DNA from: Chaetoderma sp. LZ-2023a
Lineage: Eukaryota; Mollusca; Caudofoveata; Chaetodermatida; Chaetodermatidae
DNA: 64,000 nucleotides
Direction of reading: 5' to 3'
Assembly: GCA_034401795.1 (NCBI GenBank)
Contig: CM067374.1
Span: forward strand, 131,885,262 to 131,949,261
In this document: positions 21,896-33,107 of the stretch, piece by piece
Position numbering within the stretch: position 1 is the first letter of the stretch
Layout: each line of letters starts with the position of its first letter
Made by a program: the position numbers and the translations under genes
Notes under the pieces: generated by a model
Told to the model about the DNA's origin: nothing
The model's input: the letters and a program-made list of their open reading frames with translations, nothing else
Databases searched by the model: none

Positions 21896-23545
21896 TACAC
21901 CTGTGCAAAAGCTAAGCACCAGCAAAAACAATAGAACGTAGAAACATGATGGTACAACTAGGCTGCCATACTTTTTGTCCCCGCGTTAGCTGACATAATT
22001 CCAAGTACGAAATGCACATGCATGCATGACTTCACGCCGCTTGATGTCCGTGCGTGGCGGGAAACAGCACACGTGTTCAGTTATGTAAAAGTCCAGTTTG
22101 AGGTGTAGAACATTACATACAGATTTAGGCGACAAGATTAGGAATTTTGTGTTCATGACCGTGGTTTATTTGTACAGAGAGAATTAGCTCTTGATTGTGA
22201 ACCGCTATGGCAAGACAAAGGTTAAGTGATCGTGTGAAATGGCAAATCATAGGCATGCATACCACTGGTATGTCATGCAGAGAGCTTGGCAGACAGCTGA
22301 ACATTAACCATACTGTAATCAGTCGTTTGATTGCAAAACATGGGAAAACTAACGAGGTGAAGGACAGGCCTAGATCTGGAAGACCGAAGAAGACTACTGC
22401 CCGTGATGATCGAGCCCTAGTACGCCTTGTTAGGAGATCTCCATTCACCAACAGCAGAGTGCTCAGCCAGCAATGGGAAACGCTCAATAGAGTGTCAATG
22501 TCTACCGTCAAAAGGAGACTGTATGCTGCTAGGAGACCTGTCAGACGTCATCTCCTCACTGCACACCACAAAGAGGAGCGTCTGAGGTGGTGCAACGAAA
22601 AGAAGACACTGGAACATGAGATCCTGGAGACGGGTACACTGGTCCGATGAAAGTCGGTTCCTGCTTCATGCCACAGATGGTCGAACTCGTGTATGGAGGT
22701 CCAGATGCACGGCGTACAACCAACGTAACATCATGGAAGAAGTTCCATTTGGTGGAGGTTCCGTTATGATATGGGGGTGCATCTCATTTGATTGTAAGCT
22801 GGATCTGTTGACTGTACCTGGAACACTAAATGGACAAAGATATCAAGATTCCATACTGGATAGAGTTGTGGTCCCTCATTTTGTAAATCATGCACCTGGA
22901 ACCCACCCTATATTCATGGATGACAACGCCCGACCACATCGTGCTAGAGCTGTGCATGAATACCTCCGCCAGAATGCCATCGAAACCCTACCATGGCCAG
23001 CAAGGAGCCCTGACATGAACCCTATTGAGCATATCTGGGACATTCTGGGAAACATGGTGAGAAGGAGGGATCCTCCTGTGCAGAACCTACAGGAATTAAC
23101 AGACGCACTCCATCTTGAATGGCAACGAATACCACAATGGCGTATCAGTCGGTTGGTGACCAGCATGAGACGTCGTGTCCAGGCCGTCTTCCAGGCACAA
23201 GGTGGATATATCCGGTATTAATAATGACAGTCTCAAACTCGTGCACAGATGTTAAACTTCGTTTTCAGACACCATTAATGACAATCTAGCCACGTGTGTC
23301 AACTGTAGGGCAATAGTTGTCAGTTGTGTCAACGTAACCATATTCAGGCCTCGTTTTCAAGTTCAAACAAAAACATACAGTGTTTCCCCACCATCATAAT
23401 CAGCATTCCTCTAGTTGCATTATTACCTCTTGCACTAAGATGGATGGGTACATAAATGTTTATGCTATTGCTTTCTTCATAGCACATGAATATACCCTCG
23501 CATGTGCGTAAAAATAGGGTGGTGCTTAACTTTTGCACAGGTGTA
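21896..23545 (+). mobile_element. Second Tc1 element, nested in the hAT element
   Basis: A 1,650-bp sister of the copy at 2,943-4,603, with the same termini (one mismatch in the left repeat) and TA on each side (21,894-21,895 and 23,546-23,547). It is nested in the hAT-like insertion, so it landed after that element or was carried in with it. Confidence 0.92.
22207..23221 (+). pseudogene. Tc1 DD34E transposase, frameshifted
   Basis: Same gene as 3,254-4,279 with two lesions. A 12-bp deletion at about 22,530 removes four residues (GMKA). An extra A in the run at 22,597-22,601 shifts the frame, so the first frame stops at 22,650 and the catalytic half is open only in another frame (22,616-23,221). 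All three catalytic motifs (HWSDESRF, FMDDNARPH, NPIEHIWD) are intact in the second part. It cannot encode a full transposase as written, though its ends could still be mobilised in trans. Confidence 0.92.
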
Positions 23546-25479
23546 TATATATAGAGAATATTAACTATGCAGTGGTAAAATTTCAAAAATATGTATTCTG
23601 TGATCTACAATGGTGGCTAAAATTGCTCTATTGAAATGGCCCTTGTATATTTAACTAATAACATTTGAACTGCATGTCAATAAACAATAACTTAGAGCAC
23701 TGTACTTGTTTGCTGTCTGATAAACCAACCAACCTACATTGACACCCTTGTATGATTAACATTTCCAAAGACCACTACATTAGTAATTAGCAAAGACCAC
23801 TGCATTAGTTTTTCTATTAAACCCTGACTTGACTTTGGACGAATTGAAAAATTACGAATGTCAGGGGGGAGTTTGCTCAAGGACGACTTAACCTTCTTCG
23901 ATATAATGCGCGCATATTTTTTATAATGTAACTGGAATGACTAAATATAGTGGAATACATAAGCTAAAATCAGACAAAACAATAATTTATCAAAAATAAT
24001 CTGTATAAATCAGATTAAACTGCGTAATTAGTGAAAATATATCAGCCAATAACCGGATATCTCTAATTCATAGGGAGGAACTATGTAACGCGATTGCTGA
24101 TTGGTTGAAGCATAGATAACGCATTAGCGTGTATCAAATAAGGACACTTGTATCTGGGAGCTTTGAACTATACGCTGTTTGGAAAAAATCAATATTTTAA
24201 CGTATGCCTACCTGGAGATCGACGATATCATTGAACATCGCTGCTGGGATGAGCTTTTTAGTTGAGAAATTGGGAACACCTAACGATCGAGTATTGTTAA
24301 ACATTATAAACACTAATCCATCAGTCAATCAATCAGCCGCTATTACTAAATAAAAGACAGCGTATAGCGCGTATTGATACCGTTATTCAAACAGCAATAC
24401 AAAGACACCGCCGCTAATCCGTCAAATGGCCATTCAAATGTAAAAGATATCACAATATCTTCCATATATTCCTTCATCCATTTAGATATTTTGATAAGTA
24501 AATAGAAAAAAATATTTTGCCTGTAAGTCGTGCTTTAGGCAAGTAGGCAGGCGCAAATTAATTTCAAAATATTCAGCATATTAGTGATAACAACTTTGTG
24601 ATCTGTCCAATGTTCTGAGTTGTGAAAGGGTTACGACGCCCAGACACGTTGGTATACGCTTGATCAGTTGTATTGGATTTCTCAAGCGTGAGTTCCTCTA
24701 GAGGGAAATTCCGCTGTTACCCAATCAAATACGTCACACTGACGTTTAGCACAACATACAGAAACATGGCGGGTATTTTTGCAATTTGTAGGCCAAACAA
24801 GGCGACTGACATCGGACTTGTAAACTCATTATTTATAAAAAAAAAATTAGATCAAATGGAATACTAAGGATGATCTGGGGATTGTGTTTACAATTACTTT
24901 TGGCGGTTGAATCTAATTTATGGGCATTAACAACCTTGAGTTGTGCAAGAAAACATACAACAAATCAGTCTTAAACAACGCAATAAGTTCGTTTTTATTG
25001 AACACAATACATTAGGTATATTTTTTAATGTAAAAACATGCACACATAAATATACACACATGATAATATAATCGATAATTAAGCGCACGCAAAGTTACCA
25101 GTATTCGTTACACTTTTTCACTGCGTCCCTCGTGCGTCCTCGGGGACGCAGAGGGTTCATTTTTATGCGTCCCTCTGCCATTTTTATGCGTATATACGCG
25201 CAAAAGGACACATAAGGGCAACTCTGCTCATGGGTCAAGATCACGATCGGTGTCAAATATTGTCTTGGTATGATTTTCCAATATCGGATTATATAATAGC
25301 ACACATGCATCGGTAATTTTGTTGGATGCGATTTTGGTGGCAAGACACTATTAATAACCTAGTCCGATGTCTCCGACTCCACCCTATGTCGCGCGGCATA
25401 TCAGAACCGTCATAAGGTGGAGTCAGAAACATCGAACTTAATTCCTCCAGGGCTCGAAAATTTGAAGAATATTGTGTTA

Positions 25480-25500
25480 CCCCCCCCCCCCCCCCCCACC
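25480..25500 (+). repeat. Poly-C run in right arm only
   Basis: About 18 C residues where the left arm (about 748-760) has ordinary sequence (TTGTCCGATG). Confidence 0.8.
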
Positions 25501-25545
25501 GGACACGTAGACCATTTAAATTAGGTTGACCGACTGTACTTCCAA

Positions 25546-25905
<360 letters not shown>

Positions 25906-26049
25906 CTTCAAAGTTGCCCCATTTCTGTAAATTGTGTTGCGAGTATGTATTAGTGTAAGCTACAGAATCCTTGTAAATACCAAGTCAACTATTATATTAA
26001 CCCTTTATCCCTCATATCAGACAAAAACTGTTTCTGCAGTGGTCTTGAG

Positions 26050-26512
26050 AAATGTCCATTGCAGACAAGACTATTTTTGAAAATGTGCCACTGGAACGGC
26101 TCGCTCGATAACTGGGCCAGTCATTCCAGTGGTAAATTTTCAAAAACATTTCTCTTGATCTGCAAACAGGCATTTTCTATGAGAAAATTTGAATTTTCTT
26201 GAAAAGATTTGAGTGTTAACTATACAAATAACAAATTATCTAGGTTGTTCCTTAGGGCAACCGGTGTGTTAAGATTTGGTTACCCTGCAGTATAAGGTGG
26301 TTGCCCCGGACCGCAGAAACGCGTAATTTTCGTGGCCTGCCCTCTTGTGTCAACTCATTATTGCTCAAATTGGCAAAAAACACCTCTACAGTGATCTTGA
26401 GAAATGTCCATTTGCAGGCTAAGAGAAGAATATTTTTGAAAATTTACCACTGGAATGACTGGCTCGGTAACCGATTTTCAAAAATACTCTTCTTGATCTG
26501 CAATTGGACACT
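26050..26512. repeat. Two family B hairpins at the outer right arm
   Basis: Mirrors of 456-570 (here about 26,050-26,170) and 113-216 (here about 26,402-26,512). Confidence 0.75.
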
Positions 26513-27030
26513 GGCTAAACAGAGACTTGCATTTTCTTGACCATGCCACTTTTCTTGAATGTCCATTTGAAGGATAACAGAAAGCTATTTTTTGTAAATT
26601 TTTTGCCTGCAAAAATCTAAATTTCTTTGAAAACTATTGGCAATTAAATGGTTAAATGAAATCAATAGTATTTTGAGTGATTTAATGCGATGGTGACACA
26701 AGAGAAGTTAAAACAATGTTCTGTTACTAATTCTGATTTATAGATTGTATGATAATCAGAACAGAGCAAATGATCTTCACAAGAATGTTTCCTATTCGTA
26801 ACTCACACATTGCCAGTATCAATATTTCATATTGATCAGTGGTCACTTGCTTTATGCAAGGCGAGTGGTCAAGTACTCGGGTCTCAGGTGTGCATCTAGT
26901 TTAGTTTTAGTGTATTTGAAGTACACGAAGAACATATATACATATATGAAAAACTAAATACAATGATGGTTACATGAATCTACCTACACGGTTGGTATCT
27001 AATTACGATGTTGGTGCTGGCGGTGTTTAT

Positions 27031-27085
27031 GATGATGATGGTGATGATGATGATGATGATGATGATGATGACGAGGATGATGTGC
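27031..27085 (+). repeat. (GAT)n microsatellite
   Basis: Tandem GAT triplets, giving a poly-His minus-strand frame that is not a gene. Confidence 0.9.
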
Positions 27086-27389
27086 TCTTGGATACTTTGG
27101 ATATAATTGTAGTTTTAATGTGGATTTAATACAATATTTTCGGATTTTCCAGATTTTCCAAATGCTTATGTATACATTGTTTTCAAAATAAAATAAAAAC
27201 AAATTACCATCCATCAATTAAGAAGATCCGCCACGTGGCTACATGATGGTGATGATTATGATTGTGCCGATGATGAGGGTGATGATGCGCAGAACATTCT
27301 AGAATAGAAATGGATGTTTATCTGCACAAAATGCAAACGCCGTTTTGAAATAAAAGCAATCCCTGAGATCGTGCTCTTGGAGTTATTAA

Positions 27390-27728
27390 AGGTGTATACC
27401 CAAGCCAAACTGCTTCAAAATAAAGTTATGATAATTATATACTTTTAGAGGCTTAAATTGGTTGTCTAGATGTAAGGAACCGAAATAAATCGTAGTATAT
27501 GATGATTTCATTATGTATAAATTAATATTTTTTATGTTGTGAAATTGAAATAAAGGCACTGGTCCCTAATTCAACGTCACAATAAAATCAATTATATTAA
27601 TTTCTTTCTTAACGTCATTTGTTAAGATTTATTTCGTTTTATTGCATTTAAGTCCACAGTTTTAATCCTCTAAAAGTACACAATTTTAATAATTTTATTT
27701 TCAAGAATTTTGGTGTGAATATGCACCT
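27390..27728. mobile_element. TTAA-flanked miniature element, family C copy 1
   Basis: A 339-bp element with TTAA on both sides (27,386-27,389 and 27,729-27,732). The ends are inverted: AGGTGTATACCCAAGCC at the left, and the right end reads AGGTGCATATTCACACCAAA on the other strand. The inverted similarity extends inward, with ACTTTTAGAGG and CCTCTAAAAGT among other blocks, so the whole unit can fold on itself. TTAA duplication suggests piggyBac-like mobilisation. No coding sequence. Confidence 0.75.
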
Positions 27729-27904
27729 TTAAACGAATGGTGAATCCGAAGTTAAGATTTAGCATTACTCAGAAAGAAAACATCAATTACAATTGTTGTG
27801 AAACTCTAAGTTGACAGCTCCTTGTGCCACTAGATCATTTATCACACAGCATGCGATGAGTACAATTCTAAGTGTGTACACCCAAGAATGTCTCTTCATG
27901 AATT

Positions 27905-28400
27905 ATGTTAAAGAGATGCTAATCTCATCTCAAATGCTGTATTGCACTGACAGAGTATGGTTTGTAGATTCCATGCCATTCATATCCTTCACATTCCCAT
28001 ATCTGTATCACAACTATCTGCTTTGTAACATCACGTAAATGTTGAACAGTGACCGCCACCATTTTGTCTCCCGAAGCGTTAGTGCGTGATGCCATGTAAG
28101 TGCCAATACATTACATTCCTTATTATGTCACAATCATATTGTTGAATATTTTGAAACTAATCTGCCTATGGCAGCAACAACTTCGTGTCAAATTAGTTTC
28201 AAAATATTCAACTGTTTACCTGTATGGTTGCTTTTATACACCATATTGCCAAAATATAGATGGCACCTCTATAACTAAGCGTGTACGCCGAGGCATATAC
28301 GATAGGTTCTTTCCTGATTGGTTGAAAAGTAAATCATGACAGCCGTCATAGTGTGTAGAAATGTGTGAATATTTGTCGTTGTCGCCATGATAACACGCTA
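27905..28400 (+). repeat. Third copy of an arm segment, outside the duplication
   Basis: Diverged relative of 20,390-20,830 (and, inverted, 1,850-2,280). It shares AGATGCTAATCTCATCTCAAATGCTGTATTGCAC, an A hairpin at 28,139-28,211 and the TGACAGCCGTCAT stretch. So this segment is a dispersed repeat of about 450 bp as well as arm sequence. Confidence 0.7.
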
Positions 28401-28589
28401 AAATGGCATGGATGTATTCTATCACTTGGGTGGTTAGTATAATATTAGGTGAGTTTTCCTTTAATATCCGTACCATAGACATGGAGATGAGATGTATTTA
28501 CACATTACAATGGGGCTACGCGACGCTTAGAATGACGGCATAAGCATTACGTCATAACTGATTCTATATGGCCCGTCTTTAACTCTTAA

Positions 28590-28932
28590 AGGTGCATTTT
28601 CACAGCAGATTGGATCAAAATAAAATTGTTAAAATTATATACTTTTAGAGGTTTAAATTGTGACCCTAGATATAATGAAACGAAATAATTTTAGCATATG
28701 ATGATTTCATTACGTATAAATTAATAGAATTTTTTAAGATGTCAAATTGAATTAGAGGCACGAGCCCATAATACACATTCACAACTAAACCTACGAAATT
28801 TATTTATATGGAATGAAATCATCATATGCTAAGATTTATATCGTTTCATACAATGAGGTACACAATTTAAGCCTCTAAACGTATATAGTTCAAGAATTTA
28901 ATTTTCAAGCATTTTGGTGTGAATATGCATCT
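28590..28932. mobile_element. TTAA-flanked miniature element, family C copy 2
   Basis: A 343-bp relative of 27,390-27,728, with TTAA at 28,586-28,589 and 28,933-28,936. The host is an E repeat: the uninterrupted relative at about 6,900-6,925 reads CTTTAACTCTCACTAGTCCGACAC, while here CTTTAACTC and TAGTCCGACAC are separated by this element. That supports the boundaries independently. Confidence 0.8.
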
Positions 28933-28939
28933 TTAATAG

Positions 28940-29205
28940 TCCGACACATTGTACACATTGTATGTCTCTACTATTTAATAAACATACTGTTGAATATTTT
29001 GAAACTAATTATACTGGACACTGTTGCTGCCATAGGCAGCGACAGCACCCAGTCAAATTAGTTTCAAAATATTCAGCAGCTTACCTGTATAGTTTTCTGG
29101 AAATTGATAGTCAGGGAGTTAAGAGATCGATCGATCACAACACGATCGAGGTGCAGGTGGAGCTAAGCTAGAGATGGGCGGTGCAAAGCTAAAATGGAAA
29201 GATCC
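28940..29205 (+). repeat. Dispersed repeat family E, copy outside the duplication
   Basis: TTGTATGTCTCTACTATTTA head, a full A hairpin at 28,986-29,079 (centre CTGTTGCTGCCATAGGCAGC), GATCGATCGATCACAAC, and a GATGGGCGGTGCAAAGCTAA tail. Confidence 0.75.
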
Positions 29206-29209
29206 ATTG

Positions 29210-31380
29210 AGCGATAGCATTTTAATCAAGCGCAGATACATCACGCGGGATAACTATTGTGATGATCCAATGACAGGCTAGCCACATTCCCTGATAACGC
29301 AGCTTATGAAGGGCCGATGCTGGGCCGATACTGAAAGTAAGCCGCGTTATCTGAGTTATTGTGTATTATTTTAATATTGTTTTTGATTTTGCTCTTTAGC
29401 GTACTAGACTTAGCACAAATTGTGTATGACCATCTGTTTTAAGACGCCCGCGTTACTGGGGCGGTACTTGGCCAATATAATGCACAGTGCCAGCCCAGTA
29501 GCAAGCGTTAGCAACAAACGTAGCCTACATATCAGGAAAAAGAAGAGTAAGAGGAAGTACTGAAAATAATGGAGGGATTCCATCTGTCTTTCAAGTATCT
29601 GACGTCATAATCAATTACCTAACATGTTAGTAAAATGGCTTATGGTTCCGACAAAGAAAATCGAAAAGTTAGTCACGAGTGTACAAATTGTATGTCTTTG
29701 GTAAGCAGTTCACATTCGATATTGGCGTGTAACATCAACCCCGTTTAGACTGTTCCACAGGCCGCTCCCGGTATTTAGTAAGTAGACCTATAGCCGCGGG
29801 GATTCAGTAAGTATAACAGCGCGTCGACATATTCTTAGTCCACACGGGGACTACGATGGACTCGCTATCGTAATTCCTGTGTGGACTAACATATTATTAT
29901 TTTGAAACTGACTAATAACTATAGACTGTGTGTGTGCATGCTTATTAGCTCCTATAAGTGTAGACATATTACGAGGAAAGATAGTTGTTTGCACTTCTCT
30001 CCGTTTTAGATTGGGATAGTTAGTGGGCGGGGTCCAGTCTGACCAAAAATCCAGCCTATCTGGAGCAACCCTACGTAATTCCACCCACCCGTCCACGTCT
30101 TCACGCCTGTGATGCCCGTACAGCCCGTCACAAAAACACTCACGCTAACGGCGATTACGCTCCAGAAAGACATGTGAAGATATGAATGTGTGGGAAGCGC
30201 ATATAGCTTGATATTGCGGGTTACTGTTAGGGTACTGCGCCAATGCCGAGCCAATGCAGCCCAGGTACCGCCTTACCGGCCCAGTAACCCGCGCTCTCAG
30301 GATAGTCTTTTAGAATTCATTTGCCTCACTGTGAATGTCTATATAAGGAGCAGCTCAGGACAATGCAATCTAAACATAGAGTCGTAGCATCGTGCTTTGC
30401 CGAACATACACCTCTAAGATAATGACCGGCCATTTTTTTGCGTCATCGCAATGACGGAACTAATTTTTTCCAAAATGACCGCGCTCAAACACGGTTAAAC
30501 TTGTACGTCTAGACACTATACGTTGTATTTTAGGTGGTTACTGCCCCTATTTGTTTGACATAGCGCATACACTCGAATGGAGAATAACTTGTTAAAAAGG
30601 AAACCTAAGAGATTGTTAATTGATAATAGACGAGCGCTCTGAAATAGCGTTTTATGACACACGAGTACTGGTGCCGACTGGTACTCCTTATGTATGGGAA
30701 TGGGAACCCTTGTGCTGCGCCTTCCATATTTCGTGCTACAGATATAAAGCAATGCTGTAGCCATACTCGCTAATATATTGGTGCAAATCCATTGATGGGT
30801 GGGTTGGTTCTGGATTGAATGAATTATGGTAGCTGGAGTTGCGGGCACGAGTGAAATAGAGAGCGGGGGGGGGGGGGGGTTACTACGTGACCACTGGCTA
30901 AGTGTCTGGGCTGCATTGAGCGCAGGCGGCATGCATTATTTTCCATGTTAAGCAACCTTGAATAACTGAAAACTATTCTCAAAATGTCTATCACACCCAC
31001 CACCATACGCCACCCCTACTTACACAGCTAGGGTGGTGGCTGTAATGACCACGGGGTGCGGTGGTGGTGCTGTAATAAACACAACTCTAACAATGCATTG
31101 TATGCTTGATATTTAACGATTCTTAAATGTAGCAGAATGAATCATTTACACTTGATACAATGCATATATAATCACTACATTCCACAATATTAGTGCAGGA
31201 GTACAACTTACCACTATTCACACCTGGAATCCATCTAATTGTTTCCATTTTTGTTTAATCATTTGGTTGTACGTTAAAGCTGCAACATTCGCCAATCAAA
31301 ATCATTTCAAAATTAAAACAATTCGAAACATTATAGTATTCGATCTGCATTTTGAAAGGGTTAATTAAAATCATATTCTA
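29210..31380. other. No recognisable gene
   Basis: About 2.2 kb. Minus-strand frames of up to 138 codons at 30,516-30,932 span a G-run (30,866-30,880) and have no recognisable motif. A TATATAAGG box at 30,340-30,348 has no evident gene after it. One TGACGTCA is at 29,600. Confidence 0.5.
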
Positions 31381-31388
31381 CACTAGGG

Positions 31389-31555
31389 TTAACCCTTTCA
31401 TCCTTATAGACCATACAATACACATTATTATTGCTTTAAGGAATTTTTTGTTGATTATATTGAAAATAATTTGACTGGGAGTTACAACAGCTCACAGTCA
31501 AATTATTTTCAGAATATTCACCAGCTTAGATCTATAGTTGTCTTGTGATTGATAC
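31389..31555. repeat. Hairpin A inside a TTAACCCTTTCA-ended unit
   Basis: TTAACCCTTTCATCC at 31,389, then a 31,450-31,522 palindrome with TTGATTATATTGAAAATAAT arms. The right terminus is not clear. A TGAAAGGGTTAA at about 31,355 belongs to an adjacent, oppositely oriented unit. Confidence 0.6.
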
Positions 31556-31579
31556 ATTGGAAATGCGAGGACGACCAAA

Positions 31580-31792
31580 ATGGTTAGCATAATCTTTATA
31601 ATCATTTTCAGATGTGGGTTTTCAGCTGAAAACGGTACTCAACAAACAGCCTTTGAATATTGTACCTACAATGTATGCTCAAGAAATTGTGACTGTTTAA
31701 GAGGACGACGAAATTCTGTTAAATGGCATTTTAATTGTGCCTCGCAAGTCAGTTTGTTAGTCTGTCTGTCAATTTTTTTACATTTAGGATAG
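31580..31792 (+). CDS. Candidate small cysteine-rich secreted ORF, 70 aa
   Basis: Unrecognised. The ATG is in a good context (ACCAAAATGG). Residues 1-16 (MVSIIFIIIFRCGFSA) look like a signal peptide, followed by an NGT sequon and a Cys cluster YCTYNVCSRNCDCLRGRR with one more Cys about 13 residues on. The last 20 residues are hydrophobic and may be intron read-through; CAA|GTCAGT near 31,748 is a weak donor. It sits directly beside a hairpin repeat, so it could be chance. No paralogue in the window. Confidence 0.22.
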   Translation: MVSIIFIIIFRCGFSAENGTQQTAFEYCTYNVCSRNCDCLRGRRNSVKWHFNCASQVSLLVCLSIFLHLG

Positions 31793-32102
31793 CTGTCTAT
31801 GTTGCAACTATAGTGTGGCGTACTTGTTTATATTGTCAACTGAAATCCTGGTCTGTGCTAAAGCTGCACAGGTTCCTAGCCAGCAGGGCTATAGTAATAA
31901 GTAAATTCTGCCACCCTGACAATTATGAACTAGCCATTATTTTGTAGATTCAATAAGTGTTTTAGAAATTACCTCGGAGAGATGTTACCATTCAATTTCC
32001 TTTTGAATGATAATTTGTGTAATTAATTTTAATTGTGCTAAATACTGCCCGCTGTTAATGCCTAAGACAAAGCCAACTCTCAGAGACAGCAAGACTGTAT
32101 GA

Positions 32103-32818
32103 ACAAGAGGCCCACGAAGGGTATGTGACGCTCACCTGAACCATTAGCTTTTGAACCATTTGCATGACGTGGTGCATAATTTTACTGCAGTAGTATCATT
32201 CCAATAAAATCCATCAATTGGGAACTTAAGGACGAGATTCATTATGCCAATATCCGGTAAATTTTTCATGAAAGCTAGAATTTTCACCCAAAACAATTTA
32301 CCAAGCAGTTCTGAATAGAATTCCTGTAGCCCAGCATGCTAGAATCCTATAGCTTCCATATGGTAATTCTAAGTAAATTTGGTTGAAATCTGTCAAGCGG
32401 ATAAGGCGATGTGTGTTTTCAATTTCTGGAATATCTTTCATAAGATCTAAGATTTTCACCCCAAAATATGATGAAGAAAAATTCGTAATAGAAATCCTGA
32501 AACCAGCCACATTATGGTGATTCTAACCAAACTTAGTTGAAATCTGTCAAGCCGCTAGAGGGGTGGGGGAGATACATTTTGACAATTTCCCGTAAATTTT
32601 TCATAAAATCTAAGATTTTCATCCAAACAATTGACCAATCAAAACTCTGAACAAAGGTTCTAGAGCCTACAACAATAGGATGCTTTCAGTCAAGGTTGGT
32701 TAAAATCTGCTAAGTGATTTAGGTTTTAAAGCAAAGGTTGACGGATGGACGACGGATAACAGATGGGCGGTCGCCATGGCATAACCTCACTTGGCCATTC
32801 TGGCCAGGTGAGCTAAAA
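32103..32818 (-). repeat. Dispersed repeat family F (AGCTCACCTGGCC-ended)
   Basis: Inverted copy. Read on the minus strand it starts TTTTTAGCTCACCTGGCC, passes the GCCATGGCGACCGCCCATC and CGTCGTCCATCCGTCAACC block, has roughly 190-bp internal repeats containing AAAATCTTAGATTTTATGAA, and ends GGGCCTCTTGTT. I recall this end pair from lophotrochozoan genomes. Non-coding. Confidence 0.7.
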
Positions 32819-33107
32819 ATTGCACACATCCATGGCATACCAATACTAGTTGTTTCACTGAGATGTCAAGATTGCATGCCTCAGTGAGATGTCTGATTGC
32901 ACCAGTCTTCCACATGTCAGGCTATAACTTACTGAGTATGGACAGACCCTGAGAAATGATACTGGAATGACAAGAACCTTGCTCTTTTTCTGAAAAGCAT
33001 TTCTAATTAAGAATAAAACACTCACTATTACTGTGTTCAGAAATCTGTTTAAATCAGAAAAATGGTGTGTCTGGAAATTGTTAGAAAGACATTAATCTTA
33101 AAATTAA

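Larger units (their letters stand above)
21672..25226 (+). mobile_element. hAT-like non-autonomous element, 3,555 bp
   Basis: Insertion in the right arm with ends CAGTGTTGCCC and, inverted, CAGAGTTGCCC (10 of 11 match), flanked by the 8-bp direct repeat CTCATGGG. CAGNGTTGCCC-type ends with 8-bp duplications are the hallmark of the hAT superfamily. The left arm has the empty site (1,001-1,008). I see no hAT transposase or RNase-H/BED motifs inside. About 1.65 kb of the interior is a nested Tc1, and the remaining 1.9 kb is AT-rich with fragments of hairpin families A (about 24,555) and B (about 23,570). Orientation is arbitrary. Confidence 0.85.

Noticed and set aside
24673..24867. 64-codon frame inside the hAT-like element as its transposase
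   Set aside because: Too short and no hAT catalytic or dimerisation motif.
30340..30390. TATATAAGG box as a promoter
   Set aside because: A TATA-like string in AT-rich DNA with no recognisable gene or exon within reach.
30516..30932. 138-codon minus-strand frame
   Set aside because: It spans a G homopolymer that gives poly-Pro, with no motif, signal peptide or splice signals.
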